Positions 1 through 9,398 of a DNA stretch of 64,000 nucleotides are shown here, piece by piece. A model generated the notes under the pieces. That model worked only from the letters and a program-made list of their open reading frames with translations, did not search any database and was not told the origin of the DNA. The stretch is from Vallitalea maricola. GTDB taxonomy: Bacteria > Bacillota > Clostridia > Lachnospirales > Vallitaleaceae. How positions within the stretch are numbered: position 1 is the first letter of the stretch; each line of letters begins with the position of its first letter. The stretch is taken from positions 37,407 to 101,406 of the forward strand of contig NZ_BTPU01000010.1 in the NCBI RefSeq assembly GCF_036985595.1, in the 5' to 3' direction. The translations under genes and the position numbers were made by a program.

Positions 1-1097
1 AATAGAACTCCACCTACTTTTTTAAGATTAGGTAATGCTACATTATCTAATACTGTATGCATTAGAATTAATCCCTCGTCTTTTCTATCTTCACTAAGAT
101 AAACCATTCCACTATCTATGGATTCTTTTATGCTGTTCCCTTTCAAGGTTTTACCCTTCAAAGTTATACTTCCTCTTTTAGTTTTGTAAGCCCCAATAAT
201 ACATTTGGCTAGTTCGGTTCGCCCTGCACCAACAAGCCCAGCAATTCCTAAGATTTCGCCTTTTCTAAGTGTCAAACTAACATCTTTTATCAAATCTTTG
301 TAATAAAGATTTTTCACTTCCAAAACAACTTCATCTTCTTTAAGGTGTTTATTTTCAATCTTTTCAAAACTTACTTTTCTACCTACCATCAATTTTGTTA
401 ATTCATCACAGTCAGTTTCTTTAAGATTAACAGTTGAAACATATTCACCATCACGCATAACTGTACATCTATCACCTATTTCAAACAGTTCACTCATCCT
501 ATGGGATATATAAACGATTCCAACACCTTCTGCTTTTAATTCATTTATGATTTCAAATAACTTAGCAGTCTCTTTATCAGTAATTGCAGCAGTAGGTTCA
601 TCAAGGACAAGAATCTTAACGTCATTGGATATAGCTTTTGCAATCTCAACCATTTGTTTTTGTGCTACACTTAGTTCAGATACTAATGTGGTGGGATCAA
701 CTTTCAATCCTATCAAATCCATATATTTTTTTGATTCTTTTATTGCTTTTTTCTTATCAATTAACCCATTCTTGGTAAATTCTTTACCAATATATATGTT
801 CTCGTAAATAGGTACGCAAGGATTCAAATTAAATTCTTGATAAATAACACTTATCCCATTATCAATTGCCTCTTTGGGAGAACGAAATTCAACACATTCC
901 CCGTTTAATTTAATTATTCCACATTCTTTTTTGTAGGCAGCTGATAATATCTTGATAAGAGTAGATTTCCCTGCTCCATTCTCTCCCAATAAAACATGAA
1001 CTTCACCTGGTCTTACTTCAAGCCTGGCATCGTTTAATACTTTTACACCATAAAAGCTTTTTGAGATACTTTTCATTTCAAGTATATTCTCGTTCAT
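1..1097 (-). CDS. Sugar ABC transporter ATP-binding protein (RbsA/MglA type), 3' end cut by window
   Basis: The gene enters from the left edge. The first 365 or so residues are visible of the roughly 500 usual for this two-ATPase-domain family. It energises uptake of a monosaccharide through a ribose-type ABC importer at the inner face of the membrane. The first domain has a Walker A of the form GENGAGKST near residues 35-43. A signature-like segment (SVAQKQMVEIAKAI) and a Walker B ending in LDEPT follow. The second domain begins with GEILGIAGLVGAGRTEL and carries the SEDRK motif typical of RbsA proteins. The ATG at 1097 has a GAGGAG site just upstream. It lies 15 bases after the kinase gene and is probably co-transcribed with the kinase and glycyl radical genes. 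The sugar cannot be read from the sequence; the kinase suggests a 6-deoxyhexose or related sugar. Confidence 0.9.
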   Translation of the reverse strand, partial: MNENILEMKSISKSFYGVKVLNDARLEVRPGEVHVLLGENGAGKSTLIKILSAAYKKECGIIKLNGECVEFRSPKEAIDNGISVIYQEFNLNPCVPIYENIYIGKEFTKNGLIDKKKAIKESKKYMDLIGLKVDPTTLVSELSVAQKQMVEIAKAISNDVKILVLDEPTAAITDKETAKLFEIINELKAEGVGIVYISHRMSELFEIGDRCTVMRDGEYVSTVNLKETDCDELTKLMVGRKVSFEKIENKHLKEDEVVLEVKNLYYKDLIKDVSLTLRKGEILGIAGLVGAGRTELAKCIIGAYKTKRGSITLKGKTLKGNSIKESIDSGMVYLSEDRKDEGLILMHTVLDNVALPNLKKVGGVL

Positions 1098-1112
1098 ACC
1101 ATACTCCTCACT

Positions 1113-2585
1113 TTATACTAATTTAGAATACCTATCCACTATACTGTTATCTTCAATCTCAACTTGATATTCTTCTAAATCAATAGATTTTTTAACAATA
1201 TCTCTCATATCCTTTAAAGATATTTCTTTTTCAAAATGCTTGATTTGAACAACAATATTGCCAAGAGATGTACTTTCTTTACTACAAGCAATAATTATTT
1301 TACCAGTTCTTTTTGCAGTTAATTCATTTACCACATTATTTTTGGAGCCGCCTCCTACAATAAATATCTCTTTGAACTCTTTTCCTATTACTTTTTCAAG
1401 ACTATCTATCGTGTGAGCATAACAACAAGCCATTGATTCCTGAACTGCTTTTATTACAACACTCCAATTTAACTCACCATTATACTGGTTTGTTTCTACC
1501 AAATAATTATGTATTTCATTACCCATATGCTCTGGATTAAAGAATCTGATATTATTAATATTAATAAGTGGCACTTCACCTTTGTACATATCCGCAATGT
1601 TATTTATTTCTTCCCAAGAATTATCTCTTTTTGTAATTTCATCATATTCTTTTTTTATTCTCTGAATAATAAACATTCCTGCACTATTCTTCAATATGGT
1701 AATCTTATTGAATGCGCCTAATTCATTGGTCAAGTTACTTTCCAACACTTCTTTTGCAACTACCGGTTCATCTAATTCTGCACCTATCAATGACCAAGTA
1801 CCTGAACTTATGAATGCAAAATTATCTTCCATTGACGGTATTGCAACAACTGCAGAAGCAGTATCATGGGAAGGTACAAGAATAACTGGAATATCATAAT
1901 CAATACCTAACTCATCCCTAATTGAAGGAAGTAAATTACCTATAGTATCACCATGTACACCTATTTTATTAAACAACTCTTTTGGGATACCGAATTTATT
2001 ACATACTTCCAAGCTGATATCTTTTGTAATAGAACTAAATAATTGTGTTGTACTTAACTCGCTAGGTTCATTTATCATTACTCCTGTCAACATATAGTTA
2101 AGAATATCTGGTATCATAAGCAGTTTATCAGCTTTCTCAAAAATATCTGGCATTTTTTCTTTTATTCCACTTAGCATGAATACGGAATTAATTTTGTCAC
2201 ATAGTATACCAGTGTCATAAAACATTTTATCCTTTTCATCTTGAGAAAGATTGTTCAATGATTTTTCACCGATGGTATTTCTATAACTTAATGGATTACT
2301 TAGCATATTTCTATCTTTATCGTACAATGCAAAATCTACACCCCAAGTACAAACGCCAATAGAATCAATTTTATCTACTTTTTTAAGCACTTCTTTTAAA
2401 CTTTTTATAAAAAAATCGAATATTTTATGTAAATCCCAATAATAATAATCCTGTACTTTGTTCATACCATTGGACTCTTGTGCAATAACTTCAGTTGTAA
2501 TTTTATTACCATCGTATTTACCAAGAACAACTCTATAAGAAGAATTACCACAATCTAACGAAATAATATTTTTGATAGTATTCAT
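1113..2585 (-). CDS. Rhamnulokinase-like FGGY-family sugar kinase
   Basis: This 490-residue protein should phosphorylate a ketose with ATP, as RhaB does with L-rhamnulose. The N-terminus has the phosphate-binding segment SLDCGNSSYRVVLG. The segment IDSIGVCTWGVDFALYDKD at residues 77-95 is typical of rhamnulokinases, as is the following SNPLSYRN. The adenosine-site segments SSGTWSLIG and IVGGGSKNN are present. Length matches RhaB (about 470-490). An AGGGAGG site precedes the ATG. It sits 24 bases after the activase gene and 15 bases before the ABC ATPase gene, so the order is catabolic enzyme, kinase, importer. No rhamnose isomerase or aldolase is in the window, so L-rhamnulose as substrate is only the best guess. 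Confidence 0.8.
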   Translation of the reverse strand: MNTIKNIISLDCGNSSYRVVLGKYDGNKITTEVIAQESNGMNKVQDYYYWDLHKIFDFFIKSLKEVLKKVDKIDSIGVCTWGVDFALYDKDRNMLSNPLSYRNTIGEKSLNNLSQDEKDKMFYDTGILCDKINSVFMLSGIKEKMPDIFEKADKLLMIPDILNYMLTGVMINEPSELSTTQLFSSITKDISLEVCNKFGIPKELFNKIGVHGDTIGNLLPSIRDELGIDYDIPVILVPSHDTASAVVAIPSMEDNFAFISSGTWSLIGAELDEPVVAKEVLESNLTNELGAFNKITILKNSAGMFIIQRIKKEYDEITKRDNSWEEINNIADMYKGEVPLININNIRFFNPEHMGNEIHNYLVETNQYNGELNWSVVIKAVQESMACCYAHTIDSLEKVIGKEFKEIFIVGGGSKNNVVNELTAKRTGKIIIACSKESTSLGNIVVQIKHFEKEISLKDMRDIVKKSIDLEEYQVEIEDNSIVDRYSKLV

Positions 2586-2609
2586 ATTAACCTCCCTTGT
2601 ATTTTTATG

Positions 2610-3518
2610 TTATAAGATTTTAACACGGAAATCATAATCTTCGAACATATAACTAATACACTGTAGATCACTTGTGGTTAATGACTTCATATCACCCATT
2701 TCGTATTTTCTTCCTAATCCTTCATACTTTGGCATTCCTAATCTGTGATAAGGTAAGAAAACAACTTCTTCAATATTATCTAATGTCCTGATAAAATCTA
2801 AAAACTGTTTTATTGAATCAGTATCATCATTACATCCTGGAATATAAGGATATCTTACAGATAATTTGCCTTTATAATTATTTGATAGCCATATTAGATT
2901 ATTTATGATAAGCTTATTATCTTTACCTGTTAATTCCTTATGTTTCTCACTATTCATATGTTTGATATCATAGAAAATGTAATCAGCATAATTACATATT
3001 TCTCTTATATTCTTGTTATCTATATATCCACAAGTTTCTACTAAAGTGGTGATATTATATTCTTTTAATATTTTGCTGCACTCTTTTATGAATCTACTAT
3101 AGAATAATGGTTCTCCTCCGCTGAAAGTAATACCACCACCTGACATCTTATAGTACTCTATATCTTTTAGAACTTCCTTAATTACTTCATCAACACTCAT
3201 ATCTAAACCAACTACACATCTTGCATTATTGACACAATAATCAACGCATCTTTCACAGTAATTGCATAGACTAGCATTAGTTATGAAACCAAACCCTTCT
3301 CTCAAATCTATAGCTTTTTGATTACATATTTCTATGCATTTGCCACAATTAGTACATGGAGCTTTTTTAAACAATATTTCTCTTCTAAATTCTTGGGATT
3401 CAGGATTAGCACACCATTTACACCTTAACTCACAGCCTTTTAGAAAGACTACTGTTCTAATACCTTTACCATCTTCTGTTGCAAATCTTTCAATATTAAA
3501 AACTCTTGCCGTCTCCAT
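2610..3518 (-). CDS. Glycyl radical enzyme activating protein (radical SAM)
   Basis: This cytosolic radical-SAM enzyme uses S-adenosylmethionine to abstract a hydrogen from the glycine of its partner and so switches the partner on. The radical-SAM cluster motif is CELRCKWC (CxxxCxxC) near the N-terminus. Two ferredoxin-type cluster motifs, CTNCGKCIEIC and CNYCERCVDYC, follow; these auxiliary clusters are typical of activases for non-PFL glycyl radical enzymes. SGGEP and the ETCGY motif are also present. I chose the ATG at 3518 (METARV) because GGAG lies 9 bases upstream; the ATG at 3533 has no ribosome binding site. It starts 25 bases after the stop of the glycyl radical enzyme, which is certainly its substrate. 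Confidence 0.92.
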   Translation of the reverse strand: METARVFNIERFATEDGKGIRTVVFLKGCELRCKWCANPESQEFRREILFKKAPCTNCGKCIEICNQKAIDLREGFGFITNASLCNYCERCVDYCVNNARCVVGLDMSVDEVIKEVLKDIEYYKMSGGGITFSGGEPLFYSRFIKECSKILKEYNITTLVETCGYIDNKNIREICNYADYIFYDIKHMNSEKHKELTGKDNKLIINNLIWLSNNYKGKLSVRYPYIPGCNDDTDSIKQFLDFIRTLDNIEEVVFLPYHRLGMPKYEGLGRKYEMGDMKSLTTSDLQCISYMFEDYDFRVKIL

Positions 3519-3542
3519 ATATTTCAGCTCCATAACTTAACA

Positions 3543-5954
3543 TTATATTTCTAATTCCGTTCTATTAATAACATCCAACTGAACTTCCGGTACTAATGTA
3601 GTAAACAGCGCACTATAACCAGATACTCTTACCATTAGGTCATTATATTTTTCTGGATTTTTCATTGCTTCTTTGTATATCTCACCATTAACCACATTAA
3701 ATTGAATCTGCTGTCCGTAGTTATTAAATAGTACTTTTACCATATCAATGATTCGTTGTCTATTTTCTTTTGTTGCAAGTGCTGATTTGGTAAGTCTCAT
3801 ATTGAATATTGCACCTTTTTGGAACCATATACTAGGCAGCTTAGCTATTGAATTACATGCTGCTGTTGCACCATTTTTTTCAGAACCATTAGCAGGAGAT
3901 ATTCCATTATTGACTGGTTCTCCGCTCTTCCTTCCATCAGGAGTTGCTCCTATACACCTTCCAAAAGCAATGTTTCCAGTAACAGGACTCTGACTATATG
4001 AATAACAGCAAGGTACAGGTCCTTTTCCATATTTTGAACTTTTATAATCATTTCTGTATGAAGAGCCTATGAAGTCTTCTAATTTAACTACCCAATTGTC
4101 AACAATATCATCATCATTACCGAATTTAGGAGCTTTATTTTTTAACATTAATCTTATTTCTTCTCCTTTTGGTGTAGTGTCATTATCTTCAAAATTAGTT
4201 TTAAGTGCATATAATAACTGTTCTATAGTAATTAATTTTTTGTCAAAAACAATAGTATCAATTGCTGCTAAGGCATCACCAGCACTAATGGTTCCTGCTG
4301 TTGGTCCTCCATCTGCCGAATATAGTGAACCACCTTCAACAAGATCTAATCCCCTGCCAATACAATCTTCAACTAGAGAAGCTCTGAATGCGTTAATATC
4401 ATTAAGTACGTGAATCTCATCGTTGATATGTTCAGTAATTACCTGAAGGTCCATAAAAAACTTAAGCATTTGTATATATTCATTAAATATTTCTTCTGCT
4501 GATTCACAGTCTCTAATGTCCTTAGTAGTTTTCTTAAACAATTTTCCTGTTTTTGGATCAACACCATTGTTCAATGTTATTTCTAATATTTTTTCAACAT
4601 TTAACCAAGGTCCTTTTGCAGCAAAATCCCATTTACCAGGTATTGAAGCTTCGATACAACCATCTGGCGACCAATCTACCAAATCTTCTTTTGCTATACC
4701 CATATTTTCTAATGTCCTCATAAATGCCTTATCATTGTAAAATGCTGGCTGACCTCCTTGATGTACCATAACCGCTTCCAAAGCTTTTAGCATAAATTCG
4801 TCACTGGTCTTATCAAACCATTTTACTGAAATAGAAGGTGTAAATAATTTCACATCTTGACATGCCTCAACACATAGATATGAAACGTCATTTACTGCAT
4901 CTTCGCCATCTACTGTCTGACCTCCTATAGCTAAATTAATGAACATTTGATATCCTAGAAAAAATTCTGAGTCTGGCCATGAACGAAGTTTATTAAGCTC
5001 ATTACATTTGATAAAAAATGCTTCAATAATTTCTAATCCTTCTTCTCTTGTCAATGTACCTTTTTCTATATCATTTTTATAAAACGGATAAACATATTGA
5101 TCGAATCTGCCTAAGGAAATAGCATGACCATTTGATTCTAGATGTACTGCCAGTAATATTAAATAAATACTTTGAACTGCTTCATGAAAAGTTTTTGCTG
5201 GATTTAAAGGAACATTTCTACATATATTTGCTAATTTTAATAATTCTTTTTTCCGATTGTCATCTTCTATCTTATTTGCTTTCATCTCACATTGATCAGC
5301 AATTCGATTAGAAAAATTAACTACTGCTTGGTTTCCTTTTAAAGCCCCTTCCAAAAACCACTTTTTCTTTACATTTCCAGGTTCTTTCAGGTCTAACTCA
5401 GATATTCTTTTCTCAATCCTTGCTATCACATCTTTTAGACCTTTTTTCAAAACCAAATTATAATCTACAATGACATTACCTAATCCTGCCGCCGATACCC
5501 AAGTGTCATCAATTATACCTGCATCCCAAGCTTCATTTATCTCCCTATGAAGAGTTTTCCTCAAATTCTCATATAATGATTTACCTTTCCAATAATCAAT
5601 ACATGTAAGAATCTCTTGTTTTGTTTTCTCTTCATAATAGAATTTGTCTCCAGGTCTTTCATTAAAATAATATGGATTACCACTAAACTCTTCTATCAAC
5701 CATTCATATGAATATTCTGGATAGATTGGTGATGATTTGGGCCATTTGGCTTGATTACCTACAATGATTTCATCATCTGATATAACAATTGACATCTTAT
5801 CCAATACCTCATAGAATGCATCTGCTCTTCTTATGGCAATAGGCAATCCTTCAGATTGTTTCATTGAATCAGTAAAAATAACACATCGCTCAGAACAAAT
5901 CTTTGGCTGAGTGTCAAATAATCTTTTTCTCAACTTTGTTATTCTATCATTCAT
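3543..5954 (-). CDS. Glycyl radical enzyme of the PFL2/diol-dehydratase family, substrate unassigned
   Basis: This 803-residue enzyme carries the glycyl radical loop RVSGYSALF, with Gly779 near the C-terminus, and the thiyl-radical site DGCIEA (Cys433, Glu435). Length and spacing match glycerol and propanediol dehydratases. Several dehydratase residues differ. The position of glycerol dehydratase His164 is Asn160 in GLGNVIVDY. His281-Ser282 is His277-Ala278 in NGHAISLGRFDQY. The usual GCxEP plus WHDAAFFN stretch reads GCIEA and KWDFAAKGPWLN. It is therefore a family member with an altered pocket, not a plain propanediol dehydratase. It heads the leftward operon of activase, kinase and ABC ATPase, and its promoter carries a LacI-type operator. 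Oxygen-sensitive catalysis of this kind implies anaerobic life. Confidence 0.88.
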   Translation of the reverse strand: MNDRITKLRKRLFDTQPKICSERCVIFTDSMKQSEGLPIAIRRADAFYEVLDKMSIVISDDEIIVGNQAKWPKSSPIYPEYSYEWLIEEFSGNPYYFNERPGDKFYYEEKTKQEILTCIDYWKGKSLYENLRKTLHREINEAWDAGIIDDTWVSAAGLGNVIVDYNLVLKKGLKDVIARIEKRISELDLKEPGNVKKKWFLEGALKGNQAVVNFSNRIADQCEMKANKIEDDNRKKELLKLANICRNVPLNPAKTFHEAVQSIYLILLAVHLESNGHAISLGRFDQYVYPFYKNDIEKGTLTREEGLEIIEAFFIKCNELNKLRSWPDSEFFLGYQMFINLAIGGQTVDGEDAVNDVSYLCVEACQDVKLFTPSISVKWFDKTSDEFMLKALEAVMVHQGGQPAFYNDKAFMRTLENMGIAKEDLVDWSPDGCIEASIPGKWDFAAKGPWLNVEKILEITLNNGVDPKTGKLFKKTTKDIRDCESAEEIFNEYIQMLKFFMDLQVITEHINDEIHVLNDINAFRASLVEDCIGRGLDLVEGGSLYSADGGPTAGTISAGDALAAIDTIVFDKKLITIEQLLYALKTNFEDNDTTPKGEEIRLMLKNKAPKFGNDDDIVDNWVVKLEDFIGSSYRNDYKSSKYGKGPVPCCYSYSQSPVTGNIAFGRCIGATPDGRKSGEPVNNGISPANGSEKNGATAACNSIAKLPSIWFQKGAIFNMRLTKSALATKENRQRIIDMVKVLFNNYGQQIQFNVVNGEIYKEAMKNPEKYNDLMVRVSGYSALFTTLVPEVQLDVINRTELEI

Positions 5955-5987
5955 ATAATCAGCACCTTAATATGTATTTTGTGTTAA

Positions 5988-6001
5988 TGTAACTTGTTAC
6001 A
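5988..6001. promoter_or_regulatory. LacI-type operator at the glycyl radical operon start
   Basis: A perfect dyad TGTAAC-TT-GTTACA lies just downstream of the leftward -10 element at 6013-6008, over the expected transcription start. The ten bases ACTTGTTACA recur at 6194-6203 in front of the divergent LacI gene. Position and symmetry suit a repressor site. Confidence 0.7.
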
Positions 6002-6007
6002 ATTATT

Positions 6008-6036
6008 ATTATATGCTCATTCAAATGTATTGTCAA
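6008..6036 (-). promoter_or_regulatory. Promoter of the glycyl radical enzyme operon
   Basis: Read leftward, TTGACA (6036-6031) is followed after exactly 17 bases by TATAAT (6013-6008). Both hexamers match the vegetative consensus fully. The operator immediately downstream suggests that repression is the main control. Confidence 0.8.
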
Positions 6037-6189
6037 CAGTTTATTGTGTATTATCACATATTATTTTATTGACACCTAAATATTTTATGCATTTAGACTA
6101 ATGATATACTGAATAATTCTATTTTAATTGTAATTATTATCAATAATTCAAAATTCCTCAAATCGACTTGCATTATCACTATTTTTATA

Positions 6190-6210
6190 GTAAACTTGTT
6201 ACATAACAAG
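6190..6210. promoter_or_regulatory. Second operator copy upstream of the LacI-family gene
   Basis: ACTTGTTACA (6194-6203) repeats the operator at 5988-6001. The overlapping stretch 6195-6210 is itself a perfect dyad, CTTGTTA-CA-TAACAAG. It lies just before the regulator's likely start codon, which suits autoregulation. The two copies are about 200 bases apart, so looping is possible. Confidence 0.6.
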
Positions 6211-6222
6211 AAATTAATAGGG

Positions 6223-7236
6223 ATGATGATTAAATTGAGTAGTAATGAAAAGAAATATTTCGGTATTAGAGACATAGCAAAAATAGCAGGTGTTTCAACA
6301 GCAACTGTTTCAAGGGTTATCAATTCGCCTGATTCTACATCTGAAGCAGTTAGGAAAAAAGTAATGGCAGTTATTGAAGAATATAATTATGTTCCAAATC
6401 AGATGGCAAAAAATCTATTTTCCAAAACTTCAAATTCAATAGCCATTTTTGTATATGATATGGAAAATCCTTTTTTTACATCTTTAGTAAAAAAACTTAA
6501 TAATATTGCCTTCAAAAACAAATATACTCTATTAATCTGTGATACTGAGAATAATATTGATAAAGAACGAGAGTATCTGAATTATTGTAAAAGCATACGC
6601 ACTTCAGGAATAATACTTACTGAAGGAGTTAATTATGATCTTTATTCATCTGACAGTCAGCAGACTATTGCATGTTTGGATAGATCAGCAGATACCAAAT
6701 TTTCAACTGTACGTTCAGATAATGTGAAGGGTATTAGGATGTTAATTGATTATTTATATAATCTTAATCATAGAAAAATTGCTTTTGCTGGTGCTATGGA
6801 TGAATTTCAGACAGCAACGGAGCGTAAGAACAGTTATATCAAATCATTAGAATCTCATGATATACATATTAATGAAGATTATATCTTTACTGGTCACTTC
6901 AATTATGAAACTGGAGTTAAAGCACTTAATTATTTTTGGTCACTTAATGAAAAGCCAACCGCAATTGTATGTGCTAATGACCAAATAGCAAAAGGACTTA
7001 TTATGGAAGCCTATAAACTAAATATTTCTGTTCCAGATGATTTATCAGTTGTTGGTTTTGACGGGATTGTTTCACCATATTTCTATCCAAGAATTACAAC
7101 CATTGAACAAAACATAAAAAAAATAGCTAAGTCATTATTCAAAGCTATAACTTCAAAACCATCTAGTCCGGTTCATGATATAATTGATGTTTCAATTGTA
7201 ATCGGAGAATCTTGTAAGAAGATTGATTTAGAATAA
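6223..7236 (+). CDS. LacI-family transcriptional regulator
   Basis: The N-terminal helix-turn-helix reads GIRDIAKIAGVSTATVSRVIN, the LacI signature, followed by the hinge-helix region (VPNQMAKNLFSKTSNSIAIFV). A periplasmic-binding-protein-like sensor domain with VPDDLSVVGFDG then extends to residue 337. It is transcribed away from the glycyl radical operon and probably represses it in the absence of the sugar. The start is uncertain. ATG at 6223 and 6226 and TTG at 6235 are all in frame after an AGGGATGATG stretch. The TTG at 6196 lies inside the operator and is unlikely. Confidence 0.9.
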   Translation: MMIKLSSNEKKYFGIRDIAKIAGVSTATVSRVINSPDSTSEAVRKKVMAVIEEYNYVPNQMAKNLFSKTSNSIAIFVYDMENPFFTSLVKKLNNIAFKNKYTLLICDTENNIDKEREYLNYCKSIRTSGIILTEGVNYDLYSSDSQQTIACLDRSADTKFSTVRSDNVKGIRMLIDYLYNLNHRKIAFAGAMDEFQTATERKNSYIKSLESHDIHINEDYIFTGHFNYETGVKALNYFWSLNEKPTAIVCANDQIAKGLIMEAYKLNISVPDDLSVVGFDGIVSPYFYPRITTIEQNIKKIAKSLFKAITSKPSSPVHDIIDVSIVIGESCKKIDLE

Positions 7237-7285
7237 AATAGAATCTGTTTAGCTATACTTCACTTACAGCTAAACAGATTCTATT
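7237..7285. terminator. Bidirectional terminator between convergent genes
   Basis: An 18-base perfect stem (7237-7254 with 7268-7285) with a 13-base loop begins right after the LacI stop codon. The converging UroD-like gene ends just beyond it. A-rich and T-rich flanks on both sides suit termination in either direction. Confidence 0.8.
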
Positions 7286-7295
7286 TATATTAATC

Positions 7296-8345
7296 TTATT
7301 CTCCTCTGCATACTCTTGCAGTCTCTACCATTGCCAAATACCCTTCAATAGGTACGTAGCTTGGAATTGAGTTTCCAGAACCTAGAGCAAATCCTTTATG
7401 GTCTACTGAATAATTGATAACATTTTTAACATACTTTCTTATTTCTTGTTCACTACAGCGGCATAAGACATCTGTATCTACCCCGCCAAAATTACCAATT
7501 ATATCTCCATATTTCTCTACCCAAACTGAGAATGGAGCTATCTGATCTTCATTGGAATGTTTAGCATTGATTTTTGCTACATTAATAAGATCATCCATAA
7601 CGTCAAAGATTTGTCCACATGAATGTAGTAAAAAAGGTTTATTATAAGAATGAACTGCTGCAATTATCTTTTGATATTGAGGTATTATATTATTTCTGAT
7701 ATCATCTGCAGATATTAAAGTTTGACTTTTGAATCCTAAATCATCACCAAATCTACATACAGCATAGATATCTCCAAACTCTTTCAAAAATCTTTCCCAT
7801 ATGGCAAACATAGTCTTACCAACTGTACTAAACAAGTCCTTATAGAGTTCTGGGTCGTCAATTGAGATATAACATAATTCAGTATATCCCACTAGATCTT
7901 GAACACATTCAAAAACTCCGTTACCTGGTCCCCCTATTGCTTTCATACCTTGTGGCATTTCTTCTCTCAACAACTTAAAATCATCTGAAAAAGCATCAAA
8001 AAATAAATCTGGTATTTCTCCCCAAGGATATTTATTAAAATCATCTCTTGTCTTAATAACACCAGGCTGGTGGTTTCCTAATGCACCACTACCAGGCATT
8101 ATCTGTCCTATACATCTTTCCATGGATACTGTATCATATCCCATTTCTTTGAAGAAATTTGTGTAGTTTCTCATATATTCTCTTTTATCAGCTATATTTC
8201 CATTTAGTAATTCAACAAATTCTTTATTAAGAATCTTTTCCATTCTTTCATCTGAAATAATATGCTCATATAGTGGCATTCTTGCAGGCTTAACATTATT
8301 TGCTGCATTCAATATATTATTATAATCTGGAACGAACTTACTCAT
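7296..8345 (-). CDS. Uroporphyrinogen-decarboxylase-like (URO-D family) protein
   Basis: This 349-residue protein has the URO-D/methyltransferase barrel pattern, including LLHSCGQIFDVMDDLI near residue 240 and a late GNFGGVDTDVL motif. Proteins of this subgroup are frequent beside sugar genes in Clostridia and are not haem enzymes. Known relatives include cobalamin-dependent methyl-transfer components, but no corrinoid protein is nearby. A GGGAGG site lies 8 bases before the ATG. It sits between the LacI and AraC regulators, so a role in the same carbohydrate pathway is plausible but not shown. Confidence 0.75.
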   Translation of the reverse strand: MSKFVPDYNNILNAANNVKPARMPLYEHIISDERMEKILNKEFVELLNGNIADKREYMRNYTNFFKEMGYDTVSMERCIGQIMPGSGALGNHQPGVIKTRDDFNKYPWGEIPDLFFDAFSDDFKLLREEMPQGMKAIGGPGNGVFECVQDLVGYTELCYISIDDPELYKDLFSTVGKTMFAIWERFLKEFGDIYAVCRFGDDLGFKSQTLISADDIRNNIIPQYQKIIAAVHSYNKPFLLHSCGQIFDVMDDLINVAKINAKHSNEDQIAPFSVWVEKYGDIIGNFGGVDTDVLCRCSEQEIRKYVKNVINYSVDHKGFALGSGNSIPSYVPIEGYLAMVETARVCRGE

Positions 8346-8364
8346 ATTGATTACCTCCCATTTT

Positions 8365-8389
8365 AATCTATAGTTCCTAACTATAGATT
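8365..8389. promoter_or_regulatory. Inverted repeat upstream of the UroD-like gene
   Basis: AATCTATAGTT, three bases, then AACTATAGATT: perfect 11-base arms between the AraC stop (8426) and the UroD-like start (8345). It has no U-run in either direction, so an operator or leader hairpin is more likely than a terminator. Confidence 0.45.
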
Positions 8390-8425
8390 AACTCAACAGG
8401 CGATTAAAATATATCTACTTTTTGC

Positions 8426-9298
8426 TTAATTCTTTGCAGTTTTTGCTTTTTTTATTTTACTAGGTGAATATCCTCTAATCCGTTTATATACACGGTTGAA
8501 ACTAGATACATTATTATACCCTACTTCATAAGCGATTTGAGATATATTCATATCTTTCGAAAGCAAAAGCTTCTCAGCCTCACATACCCTAACAAAATCA
8601 ATGTATTCTTTATAATTCCTCCCAGTAGCTTTTTTGAAGAATCGAGAGAAATGATAATAACTTTTATTAACCATAGATGCGGCTTCTTCCAACGTTATAT
8701 TCTCTTTGTAATGGAGTTCAATATATTTGAGCAAAGGATTAATTTCTATTAATTCATTTTCTTTGATAGTTGGTTGGAATAATCTTATATTATCATTTCT
8801 TATCAATATGGCAATCATTTGATAAATATATCCCTTTATAAATATCTCATATCCGATTTTTTTATTAATGAATTCGTTATATGCCCCCATAAATAAATCA
8901 ATTAATTCATCCGTACTTTGAAATACTCTTGTAGAATCATCTTTATACTTATTCGAGCTTTGTAAAAAGGTAATTATATATTTGGATTCGTAAATATTAG
9001 ATATGTTACTTATCATTTCAGGTAAGAACTTTACAACTAATATTTTAGTCTTATCCTCCGCAGCACACCATGTACCATGAATATCTCCATTATTTAATAG
9101 AATTATATCATTAACATTAACTTTTAAAACCCTATCATTTATCTGTTGCAATGCTGTACCTTGAATCATGTATAGTATTTCAATACAATCATGCCAATGA
9201 GGCTTAACAATAATATTTGATTTTTCATTGTCTTGGATAAATATTTCTACTGGAAAAGGTAATTCTGGTGAAATCAAATTTTCTTTGTAAGGTTTCAT
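8426..9298 (-). CDS. AraC-family regulator with N-terminal cupin domain
   Basis: The first 100 or so residues form a cupin-like ligand domain (PHWHDCIEILYMIQGTALQ, then NNGDIHG). The last 100 form two helix-turn-helix units ending in IAYEVGYNNVSSFNRVYKRIRGYSPSKIK, the AraC signature. Such proteins usually activate carbohydrate genes on binding a sugar. I placed the start at the ATG at 9298, preceded by GAGGAG at 9 bases. The TTG at 9319 overlaps that ribosome binding site. The UroD-like gene lies directly downstream on the same strand and may be its target. Confidence 0.9.
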   Translation of the reverse strand: MKPYKENLISPELPFPVEIFIQDNEKSNIIVKPHWHDCIEILYMIQGTALQQINDRVLKVNVNDIILLNNGDIHGTWCAAEDKTKILVVKFLPEMISNISNIYESKYIITFLQSSNKYKDDSTRVFQSTDELIDLFMGAYNEFINKKIGYEIFIKGYIYQMIAILIRNDNIRLFQPTIKENELIEINPLLKYIELHYKENITLEEAASMVNKSYYHFSRFFKKATGRNYKEYIDFVRVCEAEKLLLSKDMNISQIAYEVGYNNVSSFNRVYKRIRGYSPSKIKKAKTAKN

Positions 9299-9398
9299 GA
9301 TATGATTCTCCTCAAACAATATATATATTATTTTTAATACTTTCCAACTTCCTTGTGAAATGGTTTCTATTAATATGATACATTATGCCAGCTAATCT

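Noticed and set aside
1..5954. A standard L-rhamnose operon with a microcompartment propanediol pathway
   Set aside because: No rhamnose isomerase, aldolase or shell proteins are visible, and the glycyl radical enzyme has changed pocket residues.
7296..8345. A haem-synthesis gene (hemE)
   Set aside because: Although the fold is the same, the motifs and the carbohydrate neighbourhood fit the broad URO-D-like group, and no other haem-synthesis gene is near.
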